Shown piece after piece: positions 9,117-19,267 of a DNA stretch of 64,000 nucleotides. The notes beneath the pieces are model-generated. The model did no database searches and had not been told where the DNA came from. It worked only from the letters and a program-made list of their open reading frames with translations. Position numbers and translations under genes: made by a program. This DNA comes from Motiliproteus sp. (GTDB lineage Bacteria > Pseudomonadota > Gammaproteobacteria > Pseudomonadales > Balneatricaceae). Every line of letters begins with the position of its first letter. Positions within the stretch are counted from its first letter, which is position 1. Where the stretch lies: assembly GCA_026196225.1 (NCBI GenBank), contig JAPHRD010000027.1:1-64000 (forward strand), given 5' to 3'.

Positions 9117-12005
9117 ATGAGCAGCAACTCCTCCCTTTACCAGCTCGAAAAGCATGATGAATTTATCGACCGTCATATTGGGCCTGATCAGGCCCAAATC
9201 GATGAGATGCTGCAGAACCTCGACCTGCAATCATTGGATCAACTGACCCAAACCACATTGCCTGAAGCGATCCAATTAAGCCAAGAGCTAAGTCTGGGCA
9301 CGCCAGTCACCGAAACCGAAGTACTGCAGCGTATCGGTAAAATGGCGGCGAGCAACAAGGTCAACAAATCCTATATTGGCCTCGGTTACTACAACACCCT
9401 GACACCTAATGTAATTCTTCGTAATCTGCTGGAAAATCCCGGCTGGTACACCGCTTACACCCCTTATCAACCAGAGATCTCTCAGGGGCGACTGGAATTG
9501 TTGCTCAATTACCAGCAGATGGTCACCGACTTGACCGGTATGGATCTGGCCAACGCCTCGCTGCTGGACGAAGCCACCGCAGCCGCAGAAGCGATGACCC
9601 TGTGCAAACGCTCCAACCGCAAGAAGAGCAATATCTTCTTTATCGCCGATGATGTGCTGCCACAAACGCTGGATGTGGTGAAAACCCGCGCTGAATACTT
9701 CGGATTCGAAGTTGTGACAGGTAATCCGGCTACCGATTTGGAACAGCACGATTGCTTTGGCGTCTTGCTTCAGTATCCCGGCAGCAATGGCAACCTGCAC
9801 GATATCAGCTCCCTGATCGAATCAGCCCAGAGCCAAAAAGCGATGGTCTGTGTAGCGGCCGATCTGCTTAGCCTGGTGCAGCTCAAATCTCCTGGTGAGA
9901 TGGGTGCCGATGTCGTATTGGGTAGCGCCCAGCGTTTTGGCGTCCCCATGGGCTTTGGTGGTCCCCACGCAGCGTTCTTTGCAACCCGTGAAAAATACAA
10001 GCGCTCAGCGCCCGGTCGTATAATCGGCGTCTCCATCGATAGCCGAGGCAACCAGGCTTTGCGCATGGCAATGCAGACCCGCGAGCAACATATCCGTCGT
10101 GAGAAGGCGACTTCCAATATCTGTACCGCCCAAGCGCTGCTGGCCAACATGGCTGCAGCCTATGCCGTCTACCACGGCCCTGATGGATTGAAGCGTATTG
10201 CAGGCCGGGTACAACGCCTGACGGCGATCTTGGCCGAAGGCATGAAAAAATCTGGCGTGCAGCTGATCAACCCTCACTACTTCGACACCCTGACCCTTTA
10301 CGTCGCCGATCAGCAGCAGGCGATCTACCAACGAGCAACCGAACAGGGCGTCAACCTGCGTCTGGTTGGCGATCAACAGTTGGCACTTAGCCTGGATGAA
10401 ACTACCACCCGCGACGATATCAACACCCTGTGGACCTTGATTACCGGCAAAAACGACGAGCAATTGGATGTTCAAGGTCTCGACGCACAACTGCCTAGTC
10501 ACAGCGGCATCCCCGACAGTCTGGTCCGCACTTCCGAATTCCTGACCCACCCAGTATTCAATCGCTATCACTCCGAAACTGAGATGCTGCGTTATCTGAA
10601 GCGCCTGGAAAACAAAGACTTCAGCCTTACCCATGGCATGATCCCACTAGGATCCTGCACCATGAAGCTGAACGCCACCGCCGAAATGATTCCGGTAACC
10701 TGGCCCGAGTTCGCCAACATCCATCCTTTTGCTCCCCGCGATCAAGTACAGGGATACATGGAGATGATCAACGAGCTCGAAGCGATGCTGGCGGAAGTAA
10801 CCGGCTACGACAATGTCTCCATGCAGCCCAACTCCGGTGCCCAGGGCGAATACGCGGGTCTGCTGGCGATCCGCAAGTACCAGGAAAGCATCGGCGAAAG
10901 CCATCGCGATATCTGCCTGATCCCCAGCTCTGCACACGGTACCAACCCCGCTTCTGCAGCCATGGCAGCATTGAAAGTGGTGGTCGTTGAGTGCGATGAG
11001 AATGGCAACGTCAATGTCGATGATCTCAAGACCAAGGCGGAAAAACACAGCGATGATCTGTCCTGCATCATGATCACCTATCCTTCCACCCACGGGGTGT
11101 TTGAGGACGGTATCAAGGAGATCTGTCAGATCGTCCACGACAACGGTGGCCAAGTCTACATGGATGGCGCCAACATGAACGCTCAGGTTGGACTATCCAA
11201 GCCAGGTGAAATTGGCTCCGATGTTTCTCACCTAAACCTGCACAAGACTTTTGCCATCCCTCACGGCGGTGGCGGCCCAGGCATGGGTCCGATTGGCGTA
11301 AAGAGCCATCTGGCACCTTTCCTCCCCAATCACCAGGTCAGCCCCATTGATGGTCCTAAAGCGGAAATGGGCGCGGTTTCAGCGACACCATTTGGCTCCG
11401 GTTCAATCCTGCCGATCAGCTGGGCGTATTGCGCATTGCTGGGGGCCGAGGGTCTGAAGAAGTCCACTCAGGTGGCTATTCTCAATGCCAACTATTTGAC
11501 CGAAAAATTATCTGAGCACTACCCCATCCTCTATCGGGGTCGCAACAATCGCGTGGCCCACGAGTGCATCGTTGATATCCGTCCAATCAAGGACAGCAGC
11601 GGCATCACTGAAGAAGATATCGCCAAGCGGCTGATGGATTTTGGTTTCCATGCACCCACCATGTCGTTCCCGGTACCAGGCACGTTGATGATCGAGCCCA
11701 CCGAGTCTGAGTCAAAAGCGGAACTGGATCGCTTTATCGAAGCGATGGTGACTATTCGCAAGGAGATCAAAGAGGTGGAAAGCGGTGCCATCGATGCTGA
11801 CAACAACCCCCTTAAAAATGCGCCTCACACCCAGGCCGATATTATCGAAGGGGACTGGGACCGTCCCTATAGCCGCGAACAGGCGGTGTTCCCGGTTGCA
11901 GGTTTGAAGGCCAGCAAATTCTGGCCAACGGTCAACCGCATCGATAACGTCTATGGGGACCGTAACTTCGTCTGCTCTTGTCCGGATATCGATAGTTATC
12001 GCTAG
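9117..12005 (+). CDS. gcvP: Glycine dehydrogenase (aminomethyl-transferring), P protein
   Basis: 962 aa; [28 protein letters not shown]-lysine region [27 protein letters not shown]. Confidence 0.97.
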   Translation: MSSNSSLYQLEKHDEFIDRHIGPDQAQIDEMLQNLDLQSLDQLTQTTLPEAIQLSQELSLGTPVTETEVLQRIGKMAASNKVNKSYIGLGYYNTLTPNVILRNLLENPGWYTAYTPYQPEISQGRLELLLNYQQMVTDLTGMDLANASLLDEATAAAEAMTLCKRSNRKKSNIFFIADDVLPQTLDVVKTRAEYFGFEVVTGNPATDLEQHDCFGVLLQYPGSNGNLHDISSLIESAQSQKAMVCVAADLLSLVQLKSPGEMGADVVLGSAQRFGVPMGFGGPHAAFFATREKYKRSAPGRIIGVSIDSRGNQALRMAMQTREQHIRREKATSNICTAQALLANMAAAYAVYHGPDGLKRIAGRVQRLTAILAEGMKKSGVQLINPHYFDTLTLYVADQQQAIYQRATEQGVNLRLVGDQQLALSLDETTTRDDINTLWTLITGKNDEQLDVQGLDAQLPSHSGIPDSLVRTSEFLTHPVFNRYHSETEMLRYLKRLENKDFSLTHGMIPLGSCTMKLNATAEMIPVTWPEFANIHPFAPRDQVQGYMEMINELEAMLAEVTGYDNVSMQPNSGAQGEYAGLLAIRKYQESIGESHRDICLIPSSAHGTNPASAAMAALKVVVVECDENGNVNVDDLKTKAEKHSDDLSCIMITYPSTHGVFEDGIKEICQIVHDNGGQVYMDGANMNAQVGLSKPGEIGSDVSHLNLHKTFAIPHGGGGPGMGPIGVKSHLAPFLPNHQVSPIDGPKAEMGAVSATPFGSGSILPISWAYCALLGAEGLKKSTQVAILNANYLTEKLSEHYPILYRGRNNRVAHECIVDIRPIKDSSGITEEDIAKRLMDFGFHAPTMSFPVPGTLMIEPTESESKAELDRFIEAMVTIRKEIKEVESGAIDADNNPLKNAPHTQADIIEGDWDRPYSREQAVFPVAGLKASKFWPTVNRIDNVYGDRNFVCSCPDIDSYR

Positions 12006-12216
12006 ATAACTATAATCTTGAGGCTATGTAATTAAGTTGGTTAACGATTTAACTAAGATGGTTATCTTAATTAAGTTGGTTAAGGGATGGTTTGAAGCTA
12101 CTTGTTCAATCCATCCCTAGGCTGGTACTAAACGAACAAATCATCAACATTTATTCCACCTCCAAGATAAATACGAAAAAGGCACTTATCTAAAGATAGC
12201 TTCACGTATTACGTGA

Positions 12217-12963
12217 CTACTGATATCGCTTCAAAGCCTTGATATTGTGAATGCGAATCCTCCTACCCTTAACGTCAATAATGCCCTGCTGGGCCATCTC
12301 GGACATCAATCTTGAAAGCGTCTCAGGTTTAATGGAAAGCCTTGATGCAATCACATGCTTAGGAGTGATCAGATGGACTACATGACCATTTCGAGCATTG
12401 CTGGGAACCAGGCTTGTTAAAAATTGAGCAACTCGACGGTTCGCCTTATCTTGAGTCAGACTCACCATTTCTGCGATACGATCATTCAAGTTGAGACTAA
12501 GGTTACGGAGATAATTGCCGCAAAATTCACTATTTCCCTTTACCAGTTTTAAAAACAACTGTCGTGGAATACCGTAAAGGCCAGAATCTTGAATAGCCTG
12601 TGCTGCCACCGGATAAATTTTCTCCGGCATAAACATTACGTGGTCCCCAATAGTCTGCCCGGCCATAGCCAATTCCAATACGTTTTCCGTGCCATCCAGC
12701 GCAGTGACACAAAGTTTGACTTGACCGGTTTCGATAACAAATACCTGTTCAGCAGACTCATGTTGCTGAAACAGGAAATCCCCAGGAGCCAGATCAATAC
12801 GATTGAGTTGCACCACAAGTCGCTGTAATTCACTTTCAGTCAATACCGAAAAAAGCGGGTGATGTTTCAAAATACGATGAGCAACTTCACGCTGGGTATC
12901 GGTTAATCGATTGCCCTGTTGCAAGTTAAATGAATGGTCATCGGAACATTGGGGGAAATTCAT
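12217..12963 (-). CDS. Crp/Fnr family transcriptional regulator (Dnr-like, no N-terminal Fe-S cysteines)
   Basis: cNMP-binding fold (LFQQHESAEQVFVIETGQVKLCV) and HTH with recognition helix SRLSIKPETLSRLM (E..SR as in FNR-type). Confidence 0.88.
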   Translation of the reverse strand: MNFPQCSDDHSFNLQQGNRLTDTQREVAHRILKHHPLFSVLTESELQRLVVQLNRIDLAPGDFLFQQHESAEQVFVIETGQVKLCVTALDGTENVLELAMAGQTIGDHVMFMPEKIYPVAAQAIQDSGLYGIPRQLFLKLVKGNSEFCGNYLRNLSLNLNDRIAEMVSLTQDKANRRVAQFLTSLVPSNARNGHVVHLITPKHVIASRLSIKPETLSRLMSEMAQQGIIDVKGRRIRIHNIKALKRYQ

Positions 12964-13065
12964 GGTTATCACCTTCCACGACTTAATACACACTAAGAGT
13001 TCTACCTAACCAAACCAGAATAGAATCGGTTAGGCAGCGCCCCTAAGAGGTTCATGGGAGAATAC

Positions 13066-13090
13066 AAGCCCCGCATGGCGGGGCTTTTAG
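13066..13090 (-). terminator. Hairpin terminator-like structure downstream of the molybdopterin oxidoreductase
   Basis: AAGCCCCGC-ATG-GCGGGGCTT perfect 9-bp stem in the gap before the Crp/Fnr gene. The T-run is better on the + side. Confidence 0.6.
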
Positions 13091-13138
13091 AACCAACTTC
13101 TTGGCAGCAAGCAGTGCCCGCTGCCAAGGTCGATTGGT

Positions 13139-15838
13139 TTAGCCGATATTACGTGGTACCCAGGACATGGAGCGGAACTCCGTCTTGTACTTGGACTCAC
13201 CCAGCTTGCGGATCTTGGCAACACCCATCTTGTAGTTGTAGTTACCAGAAATCTGGTCAACCACACGGGCGGTCAAGGAGTTACTAGGCTGACGCGTATC
13301 CAGCATATTGGCATAAAGTACACCTGGCTTAACTGAATCTGTGACGATAGCCACTGCAGTAACCGCCGCTTTGCTGAGTTCGATGTGGCCACGCTTCATC
13401 AGTTCAGAGAACTGGAAGTTGTTGCCTTCGACCCCTAGCAGGGTGTCTTTAAATGCCGGTACCCGGTCTGAGTACATCATCACCTGGTCACCGGATTCGA
13501 TACCCCGCTTTTTAGCATCTTCTGGGTTAATCTCAACCCAATTTTCTGGCCAACGTTGCGTGGTATAAGGGCGACGCTCAACATCATCAAAACCGGACTG
13601 CCAGATCTCGTTGATACGACCATTGCTGAACCACAACTCATCGTCCTTGGGTGACAGCCACTCATGGAAGTCGCTGAACAGGCTCCAGGGATGCTTATTG
13701 ATGTTGACTTTACCGGTCTGGCTATTGAAGTGAGTCATCTTCTTGCCTACAACATTAGCCCCAGTAGGACCGTTCTCCTGTCCCATCTTGATGAAGTCTT
13801 CCTTCGACTTGGTAGTATCGTGCAGACGCTTGGTGCCAAACAGCTCGCCGGTCTCGTAGTTATATACCACGGGTCCCTGAATACCGTCAGTACCGAACTC
13901 AGCCATCTTCTGGTGCAAGGTCTTGCCTTCTCGCTGTGCGGCGACTTTGACCATGTTGAAGGCCTTACGACTGCCACGGCTGAAGCGGGCGGATTCCTCG
14001 GCTACCTCATTGGAGTTTTTCCAATCAAAGCCGTCGAAGCCCATCTTTTTAGCCAGTTGCCCGATGATCCACCAGTCCGGCTTGGACTGTCCTGGGGCAT
14101 CGTAGAACTTCTGGTACAGACGCAGTCGGCGTTCGCCGTTGGCCCGCATAAAGTCCTCTTCACCCCAGGTGGCGGCGGGGAAGACGATATCGGCAAACTT
14201 GGCACCGATAGGATCGCGCAGGTAAATATCCTGATTGATCACTACCATACCACCGGAGTCAGCACGGGCCTTCAGTGTGTCGATAATCTCCTGCTTGTCG
14301 TAGCTGCGGACCTGATGCTCATTCTGAGTAACCAGCTCCATAAACTTACGCTGCAGCCCTTGGGAACCACACATTGCCTGGATCCAAGTAGTACCGATAA
14401 CATGAGCAAAACGGGTATGACCGGCATAGGTATAACGGTCAGTATCCATTGCTCTCTTACGACGACCTGGCAATTTCTCTGGAGACTTGGCGCGAGGGAA
14501 CTTACCACCACGCTGACCACCACGCTGGTGACCGCCGAAGCGACCCACCACCTGACCGGGACGACCGCCGGCACCACAAATGGTAGCGAGAGTGGAGATT
14601 GCCTCGGTATTGCCGGTGTTGTTGGACCAGTAGAAACCCTTCTCGATACCGATCGAGGTCTTCGGACGACTACCGTCAGCCTTGGGCTTGGCCAGCCACT
14701 CAGCGGCCTGGTAGATCTTCTTCACGTCGATATTGGCGTATTGGGCCGCATACTCCGGGTCATATTCCGGCTGCTCGAGGTTCCACTTCTTGTAGTCCTC
14801 ATAGCCCTTGGTCTGGAACTTGCCCCAGGTGGTCCGCCACTGCCATGGGGTATTCCGGGTGCCCTGACCGAAGCCGGAGCTGGATTCCCACTTGTTGTTG
14901 ACCCACTGCTTGATCCACTCGGAGTCTTCCCAGCCATTCTCCATGATGACCCGGGCGATAGCGCCCAAAACCAGCAGGTCAGTACCGGGATCAACGTCGA
15001 TATGCATCCCACCCATCTTTTTCACATAAGCCACACCGGCCGTTTCACGGGGATTCAGCATAATCACCTTCATGCCACCCTTGATGCCGGGCATGATGTG
15101 CTGAGTAAACAGCACCGTCTTGGTTTCATAAGGATCGGTACCACAGATCATCAAGGTGTCTGCAGCGCCCCAGTCATCATAACTAGGACCGAAGTTATCG
15201 AAACCAGCATCCCGGAAGCCCGGCGTGGAGGTCACGTCAGAGGGGGTGTCGTGGAAGGTAAAGTTAGCCGTGTTCACGTGACGCAGCGCGTACTTGGTGA
15301 TGGCATAGGTGTTTTCGATGTACTGGTAAGAGTAGGTCTTAACACCGTAGGCGTTACGGCCATGGGTATCGATTACGTAGTTACCCACTTCGGCAGCGAT
15401 ATCCAGGGCGAAATCCCAGGTTACTGGCTGCAGGGTGCCGTAGATACGAACCATGGGCGACTGTAGACGATCACGGGTTGGTGTTTTAGGGTTGTAGCAC
15501 TTCTGGGCGATTAAACCACCCCGCATACTGGAGTCACCATTAGTATTGACATACTTGGTGTCCTTGTCGGGAGTGATAATGATGTTGTGCGGCATATTCT
15601 TGTGGATAACCACGTTATGCTGCGCGGGTGCTACCCAGTCCTGCAATGCACTGGTGGGGAAGTCAACACCGAAGGCGTTCTCGGATGCCTTCAGGCCACC
15701 ATTCCCGGAACCTACCGGCCAGCGGTAAACCTTGTAACCACAGGCGACGATACAGTAGTCGCAAGCGGTAGTCAGGACTTCCGCGTGTTTCGGAGGCAGC
15801 GGAGCATGATCCTCAGGAAGATAGTAATTTGTAGCCAT
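13139..15838 (-). CDS. idrA: Molybdopterin oxidoreductase of the arsenite oxidase/iodate reductase (AioA/IdrA) family; iodate reductase catalytic subunit-like
   Basis: N-terminal 3Fe-4S motif CDYCIVACGYKVYRWPVG; PHNIIITPDKDTKYVNTNGDSSMRGG; RFGGHQRGG; WFSNGRINEIWQSGFDD. Idr rather than Aio assignment rests on the two adjacent di-heme peroxidases and active-site differences. Confidence 0.8.
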   Translation of the reverse strand: MATNYYLPEDHAPLPPKHAEVLTTACDYCIVACGYKVYRWPVGSGNGGLKASENAFGVDFPTSALQDWVAPAQHNVVIHKNMPHNIIITPDKDTKYVNTNGDSSMRGGLIAQKCYNPKTPTRDRLQSPMVRIYGTLQPVTWDFALDIAAEVGNYVIDTHGRNAYGVKTYSYQYIENTYAITKYALRHVNTANFTFHDTPSDVTSTPGFRDAGFDNFGPSYDDWGAADTLMICGTDPYETKTVLFTQHIMPGIKGGMKVIMLNPRETAGVAYVKKMGGMHIDVDPGTDLLVLGAIARVIMENGWEDSEWIKQWVNNKWESSSGFGQGTRNTPWQWRTTWGKFQTKGYEDYKKWNLEQPEYDPEYAAQYANIDVKKIYQAAEWLAKPKADGSRPKTSIGIEKGFYWSNNTGNTEAISTLATICGAGGRPGQVVGRFGGHQRGGQRGGKFPRAKSPEKLPGRRKRAMDTDRYTYAGHTRFAHVIGTTWIQAMCGSQGLQRKFMELVTQNEHQVRSYDKQEIIDTLKARADSGGMVVINQDIYLRDPIGAKFADIVFPAATWGEEDFMRANGERRLRLYQKFYDAPGQSKPDWWIIGQLAKKMGFDGFDWKNSNEVAEESARFSRGSRKAFNMVKVAAQREGKTLHQKMAEFGTDGIQGPVVYNYETGELFGTKRLHDTTKSKEDFIKMGQENGPTGANVVGKKMTHFNSQTGKVNINKHPWSLFSDFHEWLSPKDDELWFSNGRINEIWQSGFDDVERRPYTTQRWPENWVEINPEDAKKRGIESGDQVMMYSDRVPAFKDTLLGVEGNNFQFSELMKRGHIELSKAAVTAVAIVTDSVKPGVLYANMLDTRQPSNSLTARVVDQISGNYNYKMGVAKIRKLGESKYKTEFRSMSWVPRNIG

Positions 15839-15848
15839 GATAAAGCTC

Positions 15849-16469
15849 CTATGCTGAAGTCAGGTTGTCGTTGCGACCGAATAACAGTCCCAACACACCG
15901 ACGGCGTAGATGTTGTCCCCTTCCACCTCAAGCATCACCTGAGGCAGGCTCTGGTAAGCCTGACCGGAAACGATGATGCCGTGACGACGCAGGTCGAAAG
16001 TAGACAGGTGGAACGGACACTGGCCCAGAGTGCGGTGTTCATCGGTGGCCTTGTAGCTGCCCTGCAGCGGTCCACCCTGGTGGGTACACATGTAGCTAAA
16101 TGCCACAATGTCACGACCTTCACCAACACCACCACCGGCTTTAACACCCAGCTTGGCGATCATGCACTGAGTGCCTTTGCCATCGTCGGGATAGTTAAAG
16201 TCGATCGGCTTGTTGTCCTTCAACTGACTGACCTTAGCCACCAGTTTGCGGGGATAACCCACCACTCGAGCCTTCTGAGTACGCGCTTCGGCAGTCCCCG
16301 GAAACAGGTTCAGGGTTACCACACTGGCGGCAGCGGCTGTGGAGCTACTGTACATCAGGAACTGACGACGGCTGACCATGCACTTGCCATGTTCGGCGGC
16401 AGTCTGCTTACGCTTATCCTCGTCGGTCAGTGGCCGAGCTTGATCTTTATCGCTTTTGATGATTTTCAT
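15849..16469 (-). CDS. idrB: Rieske [2Fe-2S] subunit, AioB/IdrB-like, Tat-exported
   Basis: Twin-Arg signal SRRQFLM; Rieske ligands CTHQGG...CPFHLSTFD; adjacent to the AioA/IdrA-like subunit. Confidence 0.85.
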   Translation of the reverse strand: MKIIKSDKDQARPLTDEDKRKQTAAEHGKCMVSRRQFLMYSSSTAAAASVVTLNLFPGTAEARTQKARVVGYPRKLVAKVSQLKDNKPIDFNYPDDGKGTQCMIAKLGVKAGGGVGEGRDIVAFSYMCTHQGGPLQGSYKATDEHRTLGQCPFHLSTFDLRRHGIIVSGQAYQSLPQVMLEVEGDNIYAVGVLGLLFGRNDNLTSA

Positions 16470-17716
16470 TTCTTAGCCTCCTTCAGCTCAGCCTCAGTGA
16501 ACAGAGGCGCGTATTCAGGCAGTTCAGGCTTCTCCATCTCGATCTCATCACCGGAGAACGCTCCGATAAAGGCAAGCAGATCTTCCTTCTCCTGGTCGCT
16601 CAGACCCAGTGGCTTGATCAGCTTGCTCTTAGTTTTAGGGAAACCAGTAGTACGGCCATCTTCTGCAACACCGCCGGCGTTGTAGAAGTCCACCACCTCT
16701 TCCATGGTGTAGAAGGCACCGTTATGCATATATGGTGCGGTGTAGGCGGTGTAACGCAGGGACGGCGTACGGAACTTACCCTTGGACCACTTGTTCTTAC
16801 CGCGGAAATAGAGACCGGGGTCAGCCTTAGTGGTGCGATACATCTCTTCGTTGGAACCCTTAGCATAGAGTTCGAAACGGAAGGTGATCTGCGCCAGTCC
16901 ATCCTCTTCCCAACGCTCTGCTGGCGGAACGCCGATGTTGTAGTACTTCTCATCGGAGGCCAATGGACCGTTGTGACACTGTATACAACCAGCTTTGCCG
17001 TTGAACAGTTTCATACCGCGAAGCTGTTCTTCGCTGAGGGCAGACTTATCGCCTTCCAGGTACTTGTCCAGCGGTGTGTCGGTCTGAACCAGCGTGCGCT
17101 CGAAAGACGCGATCGCTTTCCAGGCGTTACCGATGGTAGGGTACTGATCACCGAACACCTCGTTGAAGCGCTTGCGGTATTCAGGAATCAACGCTAGACG
17201 GGCTTCCATGATGTCGTTCTCACCGTTACCGGCAACACCACCTTTGGCCGCTGAAGGCGCCTGGGCTTCCAGGGATTTGGCAGAACCGGCCCAGAACAGC
17301 TTCTTGTAGTAGGCGGAGTTCACCACGGTCTGGCTGTTACGCCAGTGCACGGTACCGGGATATCCCCGGGAGATAGCATCCGCCCAACCCCAACCAGACT
17401 CCGGCTCATGACAACTGGCACAGGAGATTGAGGCATCACCACCGAGACGGGGATCGAAGAACAGCATCTTGCCCAGTTCGACCTTCTCAGGGGTTTGCTT
17501 ATTATCCGCAGGAATAGGTACAGGAATCGAACCTAGCGGCGCCAGTGGGGGATCCATTTCTGCTTTGGCAGCCATGGCAATAGGTGTTACCACAGCAGCG
17601 GCAGCAGTCACCGGAGCAGATTGCTCCTTGGCATTGGCCACACAACCAACCATAGCTGTGGCAACAGCGGCGGTCAGAAGCGTAGATCCAGATAATTTAA
17701 ATTTCTTCATCTTCAT
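16466..17716 (-). CDS. Di-heme cytochrome c peroxidase/MauG family protein (IdrP-like)
   Basis: Lipoprotein-like leader; CASCH and CIQCH heme motifs; LGKMLFFDPRLGGDASISCASCHEP; overlaps start of the Rieske gene (ATGA). Confidence 0.88.
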   Translation of the reverse strand: MKMKKFKLSGSTLLTAAVATAMVGCVANAKEQSAPVTAAAAVVTPIAMAAKAEMDPPLAPLGSIPVPIPADNKQTPEKVELGKMLFFDPRLGGDASISCASCHEPESGWGWADAISRGYPGTVHWRNSQTVVNSAYYKKLFWAGSAKSLEAQAPSAAKGGVAGNGENDIMEARLALIPEYRKRFNEVFGDQYPTIGNAWKAIASFERTLVQTDTPLDKYLEGDKSALSEEQLRGMKLFNGKAGCIQCHNGPLASDEKYYNIGVPPAERWEEDGLAQITFRFELYAKGSNEEMYRTTKADPGLYFRGKNKWSKGKFRTPSLRYTAYTAPYMHNGAFYTMEEVVDFYNAGGVAEDGRTTGFPKTKSKLIKPLGLSDQEKEDLLAFIGAFSGDEIEMEKPELPEYAPLFTEAELKEAKK

Positions 17717-17728
17717 CTCCTCGAACGC

Positions 17729-18838
17729 TTAGTTGCGTGCCTCACGCCAGTTCGGAATGACTTCGTACTCTTCGGGGAAGCCATCCTTCCAAACATGCAT
17801 GTCGCTGGTCAGCGGGGCACCGGACAGAGACTCCAGAAAAGCAACCAAATCCTTCTTCTCCTGCTTACTCAGGTTCAAAGGCTTCAGTTTGTCGCTCTTC
17901 TTACTGTCTTCACCACCGCCCTGGTTGTAGAACTCAACTACATCACCCAGAGTCGCCAGCATGCCGTTGTGCATATAAGGCGCGGTGTACTTCAGCTCAC
18001 GCAGGGTTGGTGTAATAAAGGCACCCATGGGAACCAGATTCTCATCGTGGGTACGGATATACGCACCGGGGTCACGCTTGAGGTTCATGAAGCTCTCGAC
18101 ACCCAAGAACATGGTGAATGCCAAGAACGCCTGGTGGCGCATAGGATCCATAAAGACATCCAGGTTCTCAGGCACACCGGTATTGTGAGGCTGCTGGTCA
18201 GTTAACAGCGGGCCGTTGTGACACTGCATACAACCGGCCTTACCCTTAAACAGCTTCATACCGTTTTTGGCGCTCTTGGACAGTTTGCCCTGATCGAAGG
18301 GCACCTTCTTAGAGGTCAGGGTCTTGAGGTACTCGGGGATCGCCTTACGGATAGAACCGTTGGAGGGCTCACCATAACCGGCATCCTTGAACATCTTCAC
18401 ATACAGAGGATCCTGCTTGGCTCGCTCCTGCATGATCCGCATATCCATGTTCATACTGTAATCTTCAGTGAGCATCTCACGGGTAACATCATTGAGATTG
18501 GTACCCAGTCGACCATCGTGCAGCCATACCTTCTTATAAGCTGTGTTGATCAGCGTTGGCGAGTTCCTGAAATGCTTGTTGCCGGGATAACCGGGTGCCA
18601 GCGCATCGGGGTGACCGTAACCGGCCTCGGGCTGGTGACAAGTAGCACAGGAGATCGCAGCGTCTCCGGAAAGACGAGGGTCAAAGAACAGGCGCTTACC
18701 TAACTCGGCTTTCGCCTTATCGTACTTCATTGCGGGTAGAGGCCCGATATCTGCATCAGCAGCAAACACACCGGCCGACAGGCCGAGGGTTACAGCAGCA
18801 GCTAACAGGCGGGTCCCCTTCTTTTTTAAGCTATCCAT
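17729..18838 (-). CDS. Di-heme cytochrome c peroxidase/MauG family protein (second IdrP-like)
   Basis: Signal peptide from MDSLKKKGTRLLAAAV; CATCH and CMQCH motifs; LGKRLFFDPRLSGDAAISCATCHQP. Start refined from 18880 because of the RBS GGAAAG upstream of MDSLKKK. Confidence 0.87.
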   Translation of the reverse strand: MDSLKKKGTRLLAAAVTLGLSAGVFAADADIGPLPAMKYDKAKAELGKRLFFDPRLSGDAAISCATCHQPEAGYGHPDALAPGYPGNKHFRNSPTLINTAYKKVWLHDGRLGTNLNDVTREMLTEDYSMNMDMRIMQERAKQDPLYVKMFKDAGYGEPSNGSIRKAIPEYLKTLTSKKVPFDQGKLSKSAKNGMKLFKGKAGCMQCHNGPLLTDQQPHNTGVPENLDVFMDPMRHQAFLAFTMFLGVESFMNLKRDPGAYIRTHDENLVPMGAFITPTLRELKYTAPYMHNGMLATLGDVVEFYNQGGGEDSKKSDKLKPLNLSKQEKKDLVAFLESLSGAPLTSDMHVWKDGFPEEYEVIPNWREARN

Positions 18839-18951
18839 TATTTCTTTCCTCCGAACCGCCGGTAGCTCAGGGACCGGCAAATTCTGGGTTGATATTGTTT
18901 CAACAATTCCAAAACACCGCTGGAATCAAGACCACAATCACAATGTGTTTT

Positions 18952-18967
18952 TGCACAAATCGCGCCA
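18952..18967 (-). promoter_or_regulatory. Putative sigma54 (-24/-12) promoter of the idr-like operon
   Basis: Minus strand TGGCGCGATTTGTGCA: GG-N10-GC spacing, 2 mismatches to TGGCACGNNNNTTGCA; about 115 bp upstream of the first gene. Confidence 0.65.
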
Positions 18968-19021
18968 ACAGAAAAACCCGCTAAAAAAATTTTATATTCT
19001 TATTTATCAATTGGTTACAAA

Positions 19022-19064
19022 TTTAACGAAATATTAAATACGCTTTCTTTAACGTTTCGTTAAA
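19022..19064. promoter_or_regulatory. Pair of palindromic sites (putative enhancer/UAS) upstream of the sigma54 promoter
   Basis: 19022-19038 TTTAACGAAATATTAAA (imperfect) and 19048-19064 TTTAACGTTTCGTTAAA (perfect 7-3-7 inverted repeat). The motif recurs at 26379. Confidence 0.6.
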
Positions 19065-19267
19065 CCCGACAAAAACACTCAATTTATCGTTTTATTTAAA
19101 ATGGCTATAACAGATAAACAGTGAAGAAGGCACCCGCTAGAGAGGACAAGGGCGTAGCATTGGCCCGCCCAGAAGAACGTTCCAGAACCAGAATATGGAT
19201 CAGTTGGGGATAGAGGAGCTATTAGAAAAATTAGGATGCCAGGATATTTAGAGAGCTTGGAAAAAAA

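Noticed and set aside
9288-11316. Series of minus-strand ORFs (170, 126, 209, 168 aa and others) inside gcvP
   Set aside because: All lie antisense to a fully conserved GcvP and show no recognisable protein features.
12030-12090. Short TTAAGTTGGTTAA-like repeats after gcvP, considered as a regulatory or mobile element
   Set aside because: Only two or three degenerate copies in AT-rich intergenic DNA; no clear dyad or spacing pattern.
13664-15466. 600-aa plus-strand ORF antisense to the molybdopterin oxidoreductase
   Set aside because: Translation is low-complexity (L/T/G/V rich) without domain signatures or RBS, and the opposite strand carries a complete conserved enzyme. Long antisense frames arise from codon bias.
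18885-18906. GTTGATATTGTTTCAAC considered as an FNR/DNR box in the idr-like promoter
   Set aside because: Half-site spacing and the right half do not match TTGAT-N4-ATCAA.
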